Assembly: GCA_902806565.1 (NCBI GenBank)
Contig: CADCXA010000033.1
Location: 124,001-188,000 of the forward strand
DNA: 64,000 nucleotides
Source: Hypoxylon rubiginosum
Lineage: Eukaryota; Ascomycota; Sordariomycetes; Xylariales; Hypoxylaceae
Direction: 5' to 3'
Below are positions 23,259 through 35,241 of this stretch, piece by piece (positions within the stretch are counted from its first letter, which is position 1; each line of letters opens with the position of its first letter). The notes under the pieces were generated by a model. The model was given only the letters and a program-made list of their open reading frames with translations. It was not told the DNA's origin and searched no databases. The translations under genes were made by a program, and so were the position numbers.

Positions 23259-25060
23259 AAAGATTGGAAGGTGACCTGCTACTAAATTGACAAGGATCAC
23301 CCCAGGTCTGTATAAATGCCCTATACGCGTTTAGATGATATATTGCTAGTCAACATGGACTATGGGATACGTCAATCAGAAACTTACCGAGCTGGCGTAG
23401 ATGGCAATAGTGGACTACAACCAGAACGCCTAGAATACCTAGGTATGAATCAGAATGTGGGATGTTTGCCCTATTTATACAGCTTCCATGCCCTGTTCCT
23501 TACCTGGCCGGCAAGGTTCTCAAGTACGAACATGGTAACCCATCGAGCTATTTACCGTCTAGCCACTCTACATTCCCTGGGTAGGTGCTATTGGGAACAA
23601 CATAATATATCCAACTTTTACCAGTTCACCTCCATCTCACATACCGCATCTTTCAGCAGTGCGAGCGTAGCGTGGTGCAATGGTAGCATAGCCGGAGTCC
23701 AAGTACATCGAAGCCGAGAAGACGCAGGTTCGAACCCTGCCGCTACTAACTGTTACGATATCCACCTCCTATTTTTAATATCTTTTTTCTTTTGTGGCAT
23801 ACTGATACGTTAACATTAAATATGTGTAACGATATTTTATTCAATATAAAGGTGAGTAGCTTATCCTATACTTGAGACAGGGGTCAGGGTCTTAGCCATT
23901 GGTCACCTATTTCCCATAGGTATACCCAGAGCTGGCTACGGTTAGGTTCAAGGTTCGTGGTTCCTTTTGCAGCAACAACGTTGGTTCCTACATCATATGG
24001 TTGGCCTCGTGACAATACCTAGGTACCTGATCTTAAGAGATCCATCACGCTTGCAACGCGGATGGCGCCAATGATAAGAGGGGAGATGATACCTTCCATT
24101 TCAATGATATCAGCGAGTTAGAGTACCCTTCTACTTGTTATAGGTATGCAGCATTAATACGTATCTCGTTGAACCACACACTCCGGGTACTGTAGATAGC
24201 TACCAAATATACCTGATACGAGAGCCATATAGGTTAGATATGTTTTCAAAGAAGGGTACAACGGGTCTACATAGGATTCGTCTGAGACTTGGCAGTTCGT
24301 AACTCGACCCTAAAGAATTAAAATCTAACTTGGGGGCGTGCTATTCTTGTGGTGATATGTTTGAACAACGTAAACTTGTCATGAAGTCTTAAAGCTTAGG
24401 AGTTTACAGTCCTCCAATGCCCGACAAGAGACCCAAAAAAAAAGGAGAAAACATTGTCAAGAGAGGATTATTTTATCAACTTCGAATCAAATGAACGGCT
24501 TGTCCCGCAATCTGTGGATCGACGAGATATTGGGCCGCCTCAATCTGACATCTGAAACTTCAGACCATGTAATAACGAAAGATAACAGGACTCGGACCAT
24601 TGACAATAAATATGTGGCACCCGTGGAGGCGGAATGGGTGCCAAGCAGTAATAACCTACCCGAATAACCTATGCCCCGGATTTGCCAAGCTTGTCGAGGT
24701 TGCTTTCTGCTACGTACATCGGAGGACAATCATCCGAAAACGTTAGGTGGTCGTATAGAAGTGGGCGAACTAGACCTCAATTCTTCCCTAGCCTATTGCC
24801 GGCGGGGGAGATTGCCTCATGTCGCCAAACGCCCGCCGGGCAATATCAGGCCGCGGGAGGGTAATATCAAAGCACATGGGAAATGGTATATATCGGACTA
24901 GCATATCAACCATGCATATGATCGACAGGGGAAGACGACGGAGTATATTATAGACGTGGATTACCGCTAGATATTTCACCGTCGATCGTTCCCCATCCGC
25001 ATCACACATCCGATCTCACCACAGTCATCGGCGCCAAGAGCATCTTACCCACCACTCAAA
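23259..25060. other. Long intergenic region with a tRNA-like gene
   Basis: Apart from the tRNA-like gene at 23666-23748 no gene is recognised. Two perfect copies of the palindrome TACCTAGGTA lie at 23436-23445 and 24016-24025. Confidence 0.5.
23666..23748 (+). tRNA. tRNA-like gene with a short intron; isotype uncertain
   Basis: Acceptor strands CGTAGCG and CGCTACT pair except for the outermost base. The A-box TGGTGCAATGG forms a D-arm (GTGC/GCAT), and the T-arm GCAGG-TTCGAAC-CCTGC is perfect and holds the B-box. The total of 83 bases is about ten more than usual, consistent with an intron in the anticodon loop. The anticodon stem is weak: only CGG/CCG pair cleanly. The loop contains GTCCAAG, which would give CCA (Trp, with the expected T33) or TCC (Gly, but with an abnormal G33). 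A worn pseudogene is possible. Confidence 0.6.
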
Positions 25061-25588
25061 ATGCGTTTCTCCATCCTCGCCGCCGCTCTGACCTACGCGT
25101 CCGCCGCGTCGGGCGCGCTAACCTGGAGCCTGCAGAAGGCGTCGGCGCCGACGGCGGACCAGAGCGACGCGTACGCCAAGATCGAGGCGGCGATGAAGCT
25201 AGCGGTGGCGCGGTACGGCCGGTACACAACGGCGAGCAAGACGATCCGGGTGTACTACGCGCCCGGGGTGCCGACGGCGGAGGCGAGCTACAACGGGGAC
25301 CTGCGGTTCGGGTCGGACCGGGCGTACATGACGGAGCGGACGGCGATGCACGAGATCGCGCACACGCTCGGCGTCGGGCAGACCGCCGCCTTCGACCAGA
25401 AGTGCGCCGCCAACAACTGGCCCACCGCCACGCCCCTCCTGCGGTCCTGGGACGGCGCCAGCGCCAAGATCAACTGCGGAGGCGGCCACTTCTGGCCGTA
25501 TGGGCTCAACTACGAGACCGAGTGGAGCGAGACCAACGGGAACCGCCACGTCCAGCTCGTCGACGCCATGCTCAAGGATGGGATGTAA
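25061..25588 (+). CDS. Small secreted protein with HExxH zinc-peptidase motif (175 aa)
   Basis: Single exon. Residues 1-19 form a signal peptide with an Ala-rich core (cleavage likely near ASG-A). The mature protein carries HEIAHTLGVG at residues 97-106, the HExxHxxG zinc-binding pattern of gluzincin/metzincin-like peptidases, followed by GGHFWPYGLNYETEW. His143 is a candidate third ligand. There are only two cysteines (115 and 139). Similar domains occur in secreted fungal and bacterial proteins, sometimes fused to carbohydrate-binding or ricin-type domains; here the domain stands alone. Protease activity is inferred, not shown. The small size and secretion also fit an effector-like role. 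The codons are strongly GC-rich compared with the flanks. Confidence 0.72.
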   Translation: MRFSILAAALTYASAASGALTWSLQKASAPTADQSDAYAKIEAAMKLAVARYGRYTTASKTIRVYYAPGVPTAEASYNGDLRFGSDRAYMTERTAMHEIAHTLGVGQTAAFDQKCAANNWPTATPLLRSWDGASAKINCGGGHFWPYGLNYETEWSETNGNRHVQLVDAMLKDGM

Positions 25589-26419
25589 GAGGGGTGTGCT
25601 GCACTACATTAGCTGGTTTTTAAACGCAAACATAATAACAGCGAAATTTATTAACTTGGATTGAATCATGTTAATTATTATCTACATGGTGAATATGGCG
25701 GCCTCTATTGAGAACGACCAGTGAACAAATAATGAGTTGATGTTCTTAGAATTATATCTTAGGTATTTGGCAACTTGGAACTTGGAACTCATTATGGAAT
25801 ACATGATACTACTTTGCGATAAAACAGCGGAAATAGTCTTTGCGGAGGCATTGTTGTAGACAAAAGATTGTACAGAAGGAACAAAAGGGTATTATTCAAG
25901 ACTGCCTAGACTTCTAGTCGTCTTTATGCAACATCAGTCTCACGTTTCAACAATACCTTGCATGCCTTAGGAACCTGTCACAAGGTATCAAGATACGTCA
26001 TATGGGTGGCCTCAATCGTTATATTTTTTTCCTATGCTTCCTTGAGCTAGCTAATTAGCTTATATGAAGCTTTCTAGGAATAAAGCCATTTCTATCCTTT
26101 GGGCTAGAAGCTTCTTGATTGATTTCTAAAGAGCTTTGCTTCTACCTTTGATGCCCTTTCATTCTAGCTTCAATTAAGCATTTACCAAAGGTCCATTCTC
26201 TGACAGAACCTTTCGTCATTTTGACATAGTATTGAAACAGAGCGAATTATTATGAGTAGGTAGACTTACAAATACCAATCTCTTTCCTGCTATAGCCATC
26301 CTATACATCAAACATACAGCACTTAATACTCCTATTGTATACATGAAACATGAAACATGAAACTAAAACTCATCTAGGTGCCTACGCAGACAGGTAAGGT
26401 CGCCAACTATACCACCCGT
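25589..26419. other. Intergenic region, nothing recognised
   Basis: AT-leaning non-coding DNA with no gene or repeat that I can support. It holds the 3' ends of two convergent genes. Confidence 0.45.
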
Positions 26420-27112
26420 CTACAGAGCCAGGAATTTGTCAAAATACCGAATTTGAATATCCGGGTCGAACCGTACCTGCTGCTTTTCCCGAAGAGGTTT
26501 CCTGACTAACCAGCGAAGCGCCTTGTCAAAGTTCTTCGTCCTGTGTATTGCTTCTCGGCAGTTTTCGAGGCTTGCTTGCTCTAAATTCAGCCCTCTCTCG
26601 ACGGCCCCTTCTTGCAATTTAATGATGAACTCTTCTGCTGATAAGCCCATCATGTCGAAATCCTGAGAAGGGCTCGTGGACTCGGCTGTGGGTGTGGGTG
26701 TGGGGTCGGCGTTTTTATCATCGAGGCCATTTTCAGGTGTGCTAACTTCGGGCGAGTCATCTTCAGGTGGCAGACCCTTCGTATGCCTCTTTCTCCTCTC
26801 CATGAGTGCCCAACGGATATCTTCAATCCGGTTTGTACCGTTGAACGACAAGTGTGCGTTGTTCGCACGTGATGTGGGCGAACCAAACGTATCTCGTTTT
26901 ATGTAAAAGGGGCTCATAGGGTTATTGAATGTTGCTTCGGAAGAAAATTCTTTATTTCTCTGCGAATTCCTAGGCTTAGGCTTCGGAGGACTTGTAGTAC
27001 TTGCGCGTGGCTTTGCACTACCACTTACACGTCTTATTTTTTTAGCAAGTCTTTCGGCAAGATATCTTGCAGGGCTTGGGCGATTCGGCAAGGGATTCTG
27101 AGAACCGTCCAT
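26420..27112 (-). CDS. Protein of unknown function (230 aa)
   Basis: I do not recognise this protein. The first ATG of the open frame is at 27112 (MDGSQNPLPN); the frame is open further upstream but without ATG. The N-terminal 60 residues are basic with Pro/Ser, followed by a disordered stretch rich in Ser/Thr/Pro. The middle holds an Arg/Lys-rich helix (WALMERRKRHTK). The last 70 residues look folded: LSAEEFIIKLQEGAVERGL, a Cys-containing helix, NFDKALRWLVRKPL, and an end QVRFDPDIQIRYFDKF. The final basic/aromatic tail could be a docking motif. It may be a regulator or scaffold, but that is only inference. An upstream exon is possible. Confidence 0.5.
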   Translation of the reverse strand: MDGSQNPLPNRPSPARYLAERLAKKIRRVSGSAKPRASTTSPPKPKPRNSQRNKEFSSEATFNNPMSPFYIKRDTFGSPTSRANNAHLSFNGTNRIEDIRWALMERRKRHTKGLPPEDDSPEVSTPENGLDDKNADPTPTPTAESTSPSQDFDMMGLSAEEFIIKLQEGAVERGLNLEQASLENCREAIHRTKNFDKALRWLVRKPLREKQQVRFDPDIQIRYFDKFLAL

Positions 27113-27699
27113 ATTTGACCTACCTAGGTACCTAGGTAGGTCGGTTTGAAACAGTTTACTTAGAGTCTGACGGGATTTATTGAACAATTCCAATTACTTT
27201 GAATTCAATAGTGTGGGGTTCTAGACGGTGCTAAGTGTGTACTAAGTGTGCTAACGAAAATCTACCTCTTAATCATCTCCCTTCGTTCTTTATATAGAGC
27301 TATGATAAGTAGATGATACATGAACTCACGGAGAATTTTAAATCCAACTGCCTGGTTTTCACTCACTTATAGCTGTTTCCACTTAAACCGTCTGTTTGAC
27401 AACAAAGACTTCGTTCGCCACAGCCTTGTTTCTAAATAGGTATTCGTTTCTACGAAAGATGGGAGGTATGTACCTGCAAGAATGAAACATCCATATCTGT
27501 GTCATGATAGCTAAGGACGCCAGAAATATAAGCAAGACTGCGCATCCGTTATAATACAATCATTAGATCCCAACCTTTTCCCACCATAAGTATAACGCCC
27601 ATCTATACCGTCCAACTCGAGGTTTCTCAAGGTCAGGTGCTAGACTCCATGTCCTCTATTGCCATGATAATTCAGGCCACGCGTATGAATCTATATTCC
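27113..27699. other. Intergenic region with a TACCTAGGTA palindrome
   Basis: The perfect palindrome TACCTAGGTA at 27121-27130 is followed directly by CCTAGGTAGG. No gene recognised; the region serves as promoter for the 26420-27112 gene and 3' flank of the RTA1-like gene. Confidence 0.45.
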
Positions 27700-28711
27700 C
27701 TAGACCGTGCTGAAATCACTCATTTCGGCAGACTCCTTCTTTTCGGTGGCACGATAAACCTTGGGGATCGTCCGAGCCGGATCGAATGGCAAGAATATAA
27801 GAACGGCCACTACCATTAGGGCGCCATCCAACGCGATGAAGTAGGCCTCGTGCTCCATGAGATACCCTGTCCAGCCCTCGATAAGCTCGACGGTTCGGAA
27901 AATGCTTCGGGCATATATGGCGGCAAGAGAAATAAACAGGGCAAGCAGAATCCTGTTGTATTCCGCTGGCATGCCGAACTTGGTCGATCTTCGGTAGAAG
28001 TCCGCGGAAAGGAGGGCAAATACAGTCATGGCGACGAGTTGAAATATGACACCAGCAACCATGATGTTGGTTCCCAGTTTGGTATCACCCTGACTACCGG
28101 CGGCCGACGAAGCCATCGCACCACCTGCGGCCTAATTAAATAGAAATACTGATCAGCACATACGGTAACGAAACGAAAGAAATGAAATATAAGTGCCGCA
28201 CTTACCTGAATAATAAGTGAAATCACGTCACAAGAGAGGAATATGATTGTATACATCCTCGGGGAGATGAGACTGTATTTGCGTCCCAGGATAGTAATAA
28301 ACGTGCCCAATAACACGTATAACGCGGATGTGAAAAAGACGGGGCCGATAATGAGCGTAACGATTTGCATCAGAAAGGCATTCTGGTTATAGGGACACTC
28401 GGCCGACCAGGTGCGTCCAGCCCATCCAATGAGCTCGGCTACCCTCCTATTAGCTTTCCTGTCTCGCGGCATTTTGTGAGAGGAACGGGCATACTCAAGG
28501 CGCCGATTGCAAGCAATCCGGATGTCCATCGTCTTAAGCGGATAGTCTGTAATGTATGTCCAAAGAATGCAATTCCAAAGAGAATACAGAAGACAATCCC
28601 AGCTGCCAGGCTAGGCCGGTAGCCATAGGAATACTTGAAAGGCGGGATCAAGTCTTTTTGGCAGTTGTTTGGGTTCCTCAAAGGCTCTGGTATCAGGCTG
28701 ATATCGATCAT
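27700..28711 (-). CDS. RTA1-like membrane protein (293 aa, 3 exons)
   Basis: Exons on the minus strand: 28495-28711, 28206-28438 and 27700-28131 (882 bases). This is a fungal RTA1-family protein with about seven transmembrane helices. Members include RTA1/RSB1 of yeast, linked to resistance to 7-aminocholesterol and to sphingoid-base translocation. Visible marks: YSYGYRPSLAAGIVF at the first helix, GALTELIGWAGRTW formed across the first splice site, APYxxQ-like CPYNQNAFLMQ, LSCDVISLIIQAAGGAMAS across the second splice site, the family's typical QAAGG signature, and FRTVELIEGWTG with a conserved Glu. The ATG at 28711 (MIDIS) is chosen as first in frame; more upstream sequence has no ATG. The substrate is unknown. 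Confidence 0.85.
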
Positions 28712-30507
28712 GGTGAAATTGTGGCTGAAATTAACAAAAGAGAAGACGTAAGGGGACAAAGGGGAAAGGCAATTAGAGACTTGGAATATGGCTTGTTGAT
28801 GAGTTTGGATGTCTGAATGTGATAGTGTCAAACCGAGACCTACGAAGACGGAGACGACATGATATAATATGGAAATGGGGGCCTGTCACTAACTACAAAA
28901 CAATTATAACAATTACTAGGATTAGGTATGCCTTCGGACTCTAACTAAGCCTCCGTTACTTCAGCCTCTCCCGTATGTGCTTAAGATTAGGTACCCGAAA
29001 CCGTGGTTTTTCAGCTCCGTCACAAAAATGCGAGACGCATAGGCGGCACTGCCCCGGTAGGATTCGACTAAATTACTACCTAAGCAGCTAAACTAGAGCT
29101 ACGAACTACAAAATGCTAGCCCTACGATGGCAGCCTAAATTGCAGGCTATATTTACGCCGCAGCCACGTGTGGGATCATGTAATTCTTCTCGCCATATCC
29201 GTACAAGGGCTTACGGTCCACCCTACTAAACAGCACACATATAGGTTGCACAAACATGCATCTGTTATCCCAGGCGACCTCGCATTCGGTATCGCATCTG
29301 CATCTTGAGCGGACCGGGTCAAGAAGGCTGTTCACTTGAATGCGAGCTACTGGACCTGCATATCTGCTTGCAATTCAAGGGCGTTGATTTGCTGTGGATT
29401 TAGCTTCCCCTTCATAACAAATTTGGTGGTGTTACAAGTTGGGAGTGGGATCGTCGTGCATCCATAAGGTAAGGTTGTGTCACCACTTTCTGAGAACGAC
29501 TCGCTTCAAAATCATATTATTAGCTGCCTCACTAGTACTGACTAGTCTTGGCATTGGTTAGATATACGATGGAAACACTTTCCACGCTTTCATCACATTC
29601 CTACTGCTGCTGAAGCGTGAGTTGGCGCTTAGCTTTATCAAACTTGAACGAGGATGTTGGATATTCGTTAGGGGGTATCTAGTCGTTGCCATACGGCATG
29701 GGACAAGGCCAAGTCCTGCCCGGGTCGACAATCGTGTCATTCTCAAGCAATATCGATCTCGAAACGAACACCGCAAAGTAATGGACAGAAAAATCTGTCG
29801 CCTTGTTCGGAAGATCGAAGTTGACACCGGAAGTAACTCCGCCAACGACGCCGGGCCCAGGACCCCGGGCGGGATCTGGTATCCGACCTCGTACACGAAA
29901 CGCTCAACGACGCATTCGTGCACGCGGAATTGGGTTTCCGATGGGACGTCTGGATGGACGCGGGGATGGTAATACTATCAACCTGAGGGAAGGCTAGTAG
30001 TATTAGGGTTCCGTTTGCGACGGCTATAGCAATGTCGCCGCCGGCTGCTAGCCCATCCTGACGCTCGCAGGGGTATTTACGTGTTACGTCTAGATTCCCG
30101 CTGGACGTCCCTCCGAACATCGCGACCGACTCCCCCACGCACTCATCGCATTCCTACCAATCGAGATCCAACGGTACGCCATTGTCGGCGACAGAGTGAC
30201 GAGCACTCGTCGAATCCGGTCGTTAGGAGGAACGTAAAATTGACGTCGACATCACCATCGCTAGGTCGGATTTCGATAGTATAAGAGGAATGAGTTGATA
30301 TTCAACAGTTGAAGACGTCAAGATGAGAAGGGATGTGTAGTATGGCAATGTTCCACTAGTATCCCGAGACTTCAACGCCATGTTCAACGATATCATAGCC
30401 CCCATTTTGCACGACTACCCTGTTATATCCCGGCCACTTGGATATCTGCGCTAGATAGACATCTAGGCTCTTGTTAGACCTCAACACATGCGCATAGAGA
30501 GTCAAAT
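28712..30507. other. Intergenic region with a possible decayed coding relic (29560-30400, minus strand)
   Basis: No intact gene. Between about 29560 and 30400 the minus strand has coding-like patches spread over different frames without a common start or plausible splice sites. This could be a broken gene or chance; I cannot name it. Confidence 0.3.
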
Positions 30508-32259
30508 TTACTTACCCGCAACTTGCCACCGTCCTCCGACGACCCGCAGAAGCCGCACAAAGTCTCGCAACCATGTACCCGCATTGGAGTCTTCCTGCTC
30601 GAAGATGAACCACTCGCTCTCCTGCGCCGCCGCGTAGAGGCAGTGGCACAGGAGGGGATTGATAGTGTCCAGCTCGCGCTCCCCGGCCCGGTCGATCGAG
30701 TCCAGCATCTGTCGCGTGAGCTGCCAGGTGTACCGGACGGTTTCTAGAATGCTCCCCATGGCTTCCCGCTGCATCTCCGCTTCCTCCGACGACCTTCCGT
30801 GGTCGGTCGAGTATTTCTCGTTGCACGCGTATAGGTCGCTTATGATGAGGCGGGCGGAGAAGCACAAAGCTAGAGCAACATACACTGAGCTGTCTAGGGA
30901 GATCAAGTCTCGAGACGCTTCTCTCAGGTGCGAGCATAGCGACGTGAGGATTCCGTGGAGCTGTTTCGCTTCCGCGATTCGGAAATCCAGGGCTAGGCTC
31001 GCGTCGTGAAGCTCGTCGCGATGACGAAGAACACGGCCCAGGATGTGCGCGGCTTGACACACGTTGGCGAAGGATCCCAAACTCGTATTGTTCGAGAACG
31101 ACGACGCAAAAATGGGTTCGTTGAAGCCTACTCCGCCTTCGTTCCACGTCGTCTCGGGACATGGAAGCAGCTCTCCTGGACTTGGTTCCGGTGCTGCAAA
31201 AGGGAGTCCGTTGATACCTTGGTTGGAAATCCTAGCTAAATTAGTTGGCTGTCATAACGAGGATGGGTCTTGCGAGTTACCTGTCGAGGCATATAACTGC
31301 CCACCATGCACGTCGCTCCTCCTCCCGTGCAGTCCATGTAATTGTGTCTTGAAATAGCTGGGCTGCGTTCTTGCGGTCGTGAAGCCCCATCATAACACAG
31401 AGCCTTGAAGCATAACCGACGTGGAGATAAGCTGCCGGGTATATGCCATGGCCAATCTCGTACACGGATATCAATATGACAGACTGCAGGAGCTGAATGC
31501 AGGGAAGAGACGAGTTTTCAACCTTGAACAAAGCCTCTAACGTTCTGCTGTATGTTTTGTTTACCCTCGCAGGTACTCCAGGAAATAACGGCTCTGATAC
31601 TAAACTCATGCATAGAAATAATAGACGAGAGGGACTATCCGCAGGCAACCCTAATTCCGCCATACTGCGCCGCATACGTTTCTTACTAAGAATAGGTAGC
31701 CATCGGTGGATGGTAGAGAAATACTGCTCGTAGACTCCATGTGTCTCAGAGGGAAGACTATCGAGAAGTGTGGAAGGGGCCATTGGCGGATTGCAATCTG
31801 ACGATAAAGGTTTCGTACAAACCTCGGAATCGAGGAAGAATATAGCGGGAAAGGTGTCGATACCCCTGTGAATAGACCTGGCGACTCGTGGGAACCCCAA
31901 GTGCTGCTCTGTTCGCGGGCCATCTGAGCTTTGCAGGCTTTGTCGGTCGACCTCTCCATTGGCATTGGGGCTCTGAGAGCTGGCGGATGATTCCTGGATC
32001 TCGCCCCCGTTGGAGTCTCGAACTCGCGGTGGATACTCGCACCTTTTGTCGAGCCGGAGACACTACCATGAGTGTTACTATATGTGGTGCTACCATAGTT
32101 CCTTGCCTCGATATACTTACTAGTGAGCAGGCTGGCAGCTCTTTAGGGCACTTGCGTTTCAGTTTCCTATGATTTGTTAATACTTATTTGTGATATGAAT
32201 AGGAATCAAATGGCACCTTACCGACATGCAACACAGGCAAACCGGGCTCTCCGCTCCAT
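30508..32259 (-). CDS. Zn2Cys6 transcription factor with fungal-specific TF domain (529 aa, 4 exons)
   Basis: Exons on the minus strand: 32222-32259, 32121-32166, 31281-32062 and 30508-31231 (1590 bases). The binuclear zinc cluster lies at the very N-terminus and is split over three exons: ACVACRKLKRKC, PKELPACSLC, then RLDKRCEY. All six cysteines are present (two CxxC-type pairs plus CxxxxxC spacing of the family). The middle homology (fungal_trans) region follows: YEQYFSTIHRWLPIL, LPCIQLLQSVILISVYEIGHG, HVGYASRLCVMMGL, EERRAWWAVICLDR and FAAPEPSPGELLP. It acts in the nucleus as a DNA-binding regulator; target genes are unknown. It lies upstream-to-downstream tandem with the kynurenine monooxygenase gene. 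The reading frame ends with VAGK-stop, but GTAAGT overlaps the last codons, so a further short exon is possible. Confidence 0.85.
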
Positions 32260-32925
32260 GCTAGGCTGGGTACCCCTACGTATGTCCGTGTGATGGCCCG
32301 ACGATAAATGATTGACAGCGGCCCAGATTCAGAGAAATCCGCTTTGATATGATTGAAGAGCGGACTTGCGGACAAGTGCGTCTACATATATTTAGGAAGA
32401 AAATGGTGACCGTTTCTTCATCCAGAGACTTAGAAGAGCCATATACCATAGCTAATACAAAAAGTCCGCTCACGTGAGATGACCCCTTTAGAGATGGGAC
32501 CCGAGAAATGCCGCTTCATTCTAGAAAAGTCCGCTTTGTCCGCTCTTGAGCCCCACTTGATGACTCGTGGACGGTAACCCCTAAGCGAAGACGGGGACAG
32601 CGATAGTACAATTATATCAATGCCCAGCTTGGCAACCGATGACCGTATCGTAATCGTAACTCAAATATTGGTACGTAGCATAGTTCAGATGATTATTAAC
32701 TCCCGATGTTTTCGCTCGGCCGCCAGGAGTGAGAGCTAACGGTCAGTTGTACGAGAGAATTATTCCCAAGCTGCGCAAAGATGAGTCAATACTTCCGGCG
32801 AGCTGTGAATAGATGTGGTAATATGGTAAGATTGGTTGTTTTCGGATGTCCGTTCCAATTCTCATACCTCAAGTCGTGTAGTTCCTAGTGCCGTTAGCCT
32901 GGAGTCGAGTCAGGGACCTTCCATC
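32260..32925. other. Intergenic region, nothing recognised
   Basis: Promoter region of the zinc-cluster gene and 3' flank of the kynurenine monooxygenase gene; no gene or clear repeat seen. Confidence 0.45.
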
Positions 32926-34662
32926 TCAATTATACAGGCTACGAATAGTGTCCAAGAAGCTTAGACCGCCAAAAGAACGACGTCGCATCAAGTACAGGCC
33001 AAGGACACCCGCACCAATAGGACCACATAACATCGCAACGAATCCGCGCAGAAGAACCTTTCCTTGATGTTCACTCTTGGCTACTACCTCGGAGTATCTT
33101 TCGTTGCCAAAGCTTACTCGAGAGTACTTTGTCTGCCAGCCAAGACTGGGTAGATGAACCGACATGAACTCTTCTAGGAACTTGCGCAGACGATACGTGG
33201 GACTAAGGACTGAGGCGCTCATCTCGACGTAGTTCTGTAGGGCGAGGTCATTAATTGCGTGAGCATCAGGGACACGAAGGGCAGAGTATTCCGCAAGGGC
33301 CAATCCTCGTTGGAAAGTTGCATCAATTGACCCGGGATCGTCCGGGTTGTTGTTCTCGGCGACCGCATGCTTGTCCAGAATTGAGAAGAGGATACGGACA
33401 TCCTCAAGCCCGGAATTCATGCCCTGGCCGTAAAATGGTACCATAGCGTGTGCTGCATCTCCTAGGATAACGACGGAGCTGGAGTAATGATAAGGCTGGC
33501 ATTTTATGCTGATGAGAGGGAGATGTGGATTTGCCTCGAATGAAGATACAAGCTCACTTGGCTCTATCAGCGAGGTTACGCCTGGGAAATATTTATCGAA
33601 GAATGACGGCAGTTTAGACGAGTCACTCTCCAACTTCGCAAACTCGGCCCCAGATAAAAAGAGAGTGCAAGTGAAAGAACCGTCCTAGGATGTGTCAGCC
33701 CTGCGGTGAATAGATTCAACAGAAGATGTCATATCATACCTCGCTGGGAATGGCAATGAACATGAACTTCTTTCCCGGCCAGATATGGAGATGGTTGGGG
33801 GATATTCGGAATTTGGATTTTTGGTCAAGTAGCTCGGCTGTCTCACCGGGCTTGATTTGAAATTCGCACCATAATGTATCGACGTACTCCTGCTGGTAGT
33901 TCATCCTGGTGTATTTCATGAGATGATATCGGACAGCTGAATGAGCACCGTCGGCGCCAATCATAAAATCGAAAGCGATTTCGACTTCCTCGGGACGACC
34001 TGACGACGAGTTCTGGCCGCGTACCTCGAACCAGGCCTTGCGACGCTTGAAGTCTGCACCGGTGAGTTTGTAATTGAAGAAAAACTTGACGTTGGGCATG
34101 GCGCCGAGAATATCTAATAGTCGACCGTTAAGGCCGGCTCTGTCCACAGCAAATATTGTCTATACAGACAAGTTAACAAGGTTATTATCCTCGTATGAGC
34201 AAGCATCGGAACACTACTTTACCCTTCCGTGAATGTCATAATCCTGCGGCTCTTCGAATAATTCGCCAGATGGGCGCTTTCCATGGATCATCCTACCTCG
34301 CATCGGGATGGTTGCTGCGAATACATGGTCAAGAAGCTCTTGCTGATTAGCATGTCGCATAGCGTTGATGCCTCTTTCAGAAAGAGCTAGATTGATAGAC
34401 TTGGTGAAGTTCAGCGGCATGGTTGAGGGATCTCGCAGATCTACATTACATCAGCGCCGACCCAGATGAGGACATCTAAAGACGAAATATTTAAGCAAGA
34501 ATAGCTCGAAACGGAATGGCTTGCTTTAGACACTTTGGACGCTGTAGACGTACCACCTCGAAGCTCATAGATCTCGACATCGTGACCTCTCTTGGCCGCA
34601 TACAGAGCAGCGAGCGATCCAACAGGACCAGCTCCGACTACCACATATTTCTGGCGGGACAT
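32926..34662 (-). CDS. bna4: Kynurenine 3-monooxygenase (501 aa, 4 exons)
   Basis: FAD- and NADPH-dependent enzyme that converts L-kynurenine to 3-hydroxykynurenine in tryptophan breakdown and NAD synthesis, normally at the mitochondrial outer membrane. Exons on the minus strand: 34554-34662, 34223-34440, 33740-34159, 32926-33684 (1506 bases). Seen: dinucleotide-binding start [15 protein letters not shown], the KMO signature [20 protein letters not shown] and [20 protein letters not shown] (the DG motif), and the second FAD motif [21 protein letters not shown]. The C-terminus has hydrophobic segment(s) ([18 protein letters not shown]) that would serve as membrane anchor. Length is as usual for fungal Bna4. 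An upstream in-frame start would only add about eight residues. The first intron is 113 bases, the others shorter. Confidence 0.92.
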
Positions 34663-35241
34663 GTCTCGGGGACTGTTCAAGATCAAAATAGCGACGGAAC
34701 TCCCTCTCGTAATGTAAAATAATACTTTGATTTATTCTTCTAATCACTTGAATACATAGATGATTGTGTCTGCTCTCTGCTGATGACAAACGTGCGTTTC
34801 TTTAGCCTAGCATTTGCTCCGGGTAGAAGCGGGTATCCGAGGCGGGCCCCCTTTTAGCCATTTAACTCACTTTACACAATATCATCTACGTGATTCACGC
34901 ATCTTCTAGTGGATCTGGTGATGTACCTAGCTACATGCATAGGTCGGGGTCGGAAGACATAAGGCCAAATTCTCGGACCCACCGGTTGGCTAGCATAAGT
35001 TTTATGTGGGGCCGTATTGGAAGAAGTGTTTGCGACTTTGCGCCTTGCGCCTTTCTTTCTACAAGGTGCGAAGAAATACCTTAGCAACATTCTTTTCTAA
35101 AATTCAATCTTGCTACCTCTTCTTGTCTTTACCGAGAGAGCGTATCCCACGTTGTATTTCTAACCTTCGTTTTACTCTCATAAGGGCAACCAGCATTCGA
35201 TTTCGTTTCCGGCTTTGAGCAGACTGGCAAACCCCTCCACC
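34663..35241. promoter_or_regulatory. Divergent intergenic region between KMO and MetAP1
   Basis: The 579 bases lie between two divergently transcribed start codons and hold no gene. Promoter function is inferred from gene order only. Confidence 0.45.

Noticed and set aside
27113..27193. N-terminal extension of the unknown 230-residue protein
   Set aside because: The extension lacks an ATG and includes the repeated TACCTAGGTA sequence; the first ATG is at 27112.
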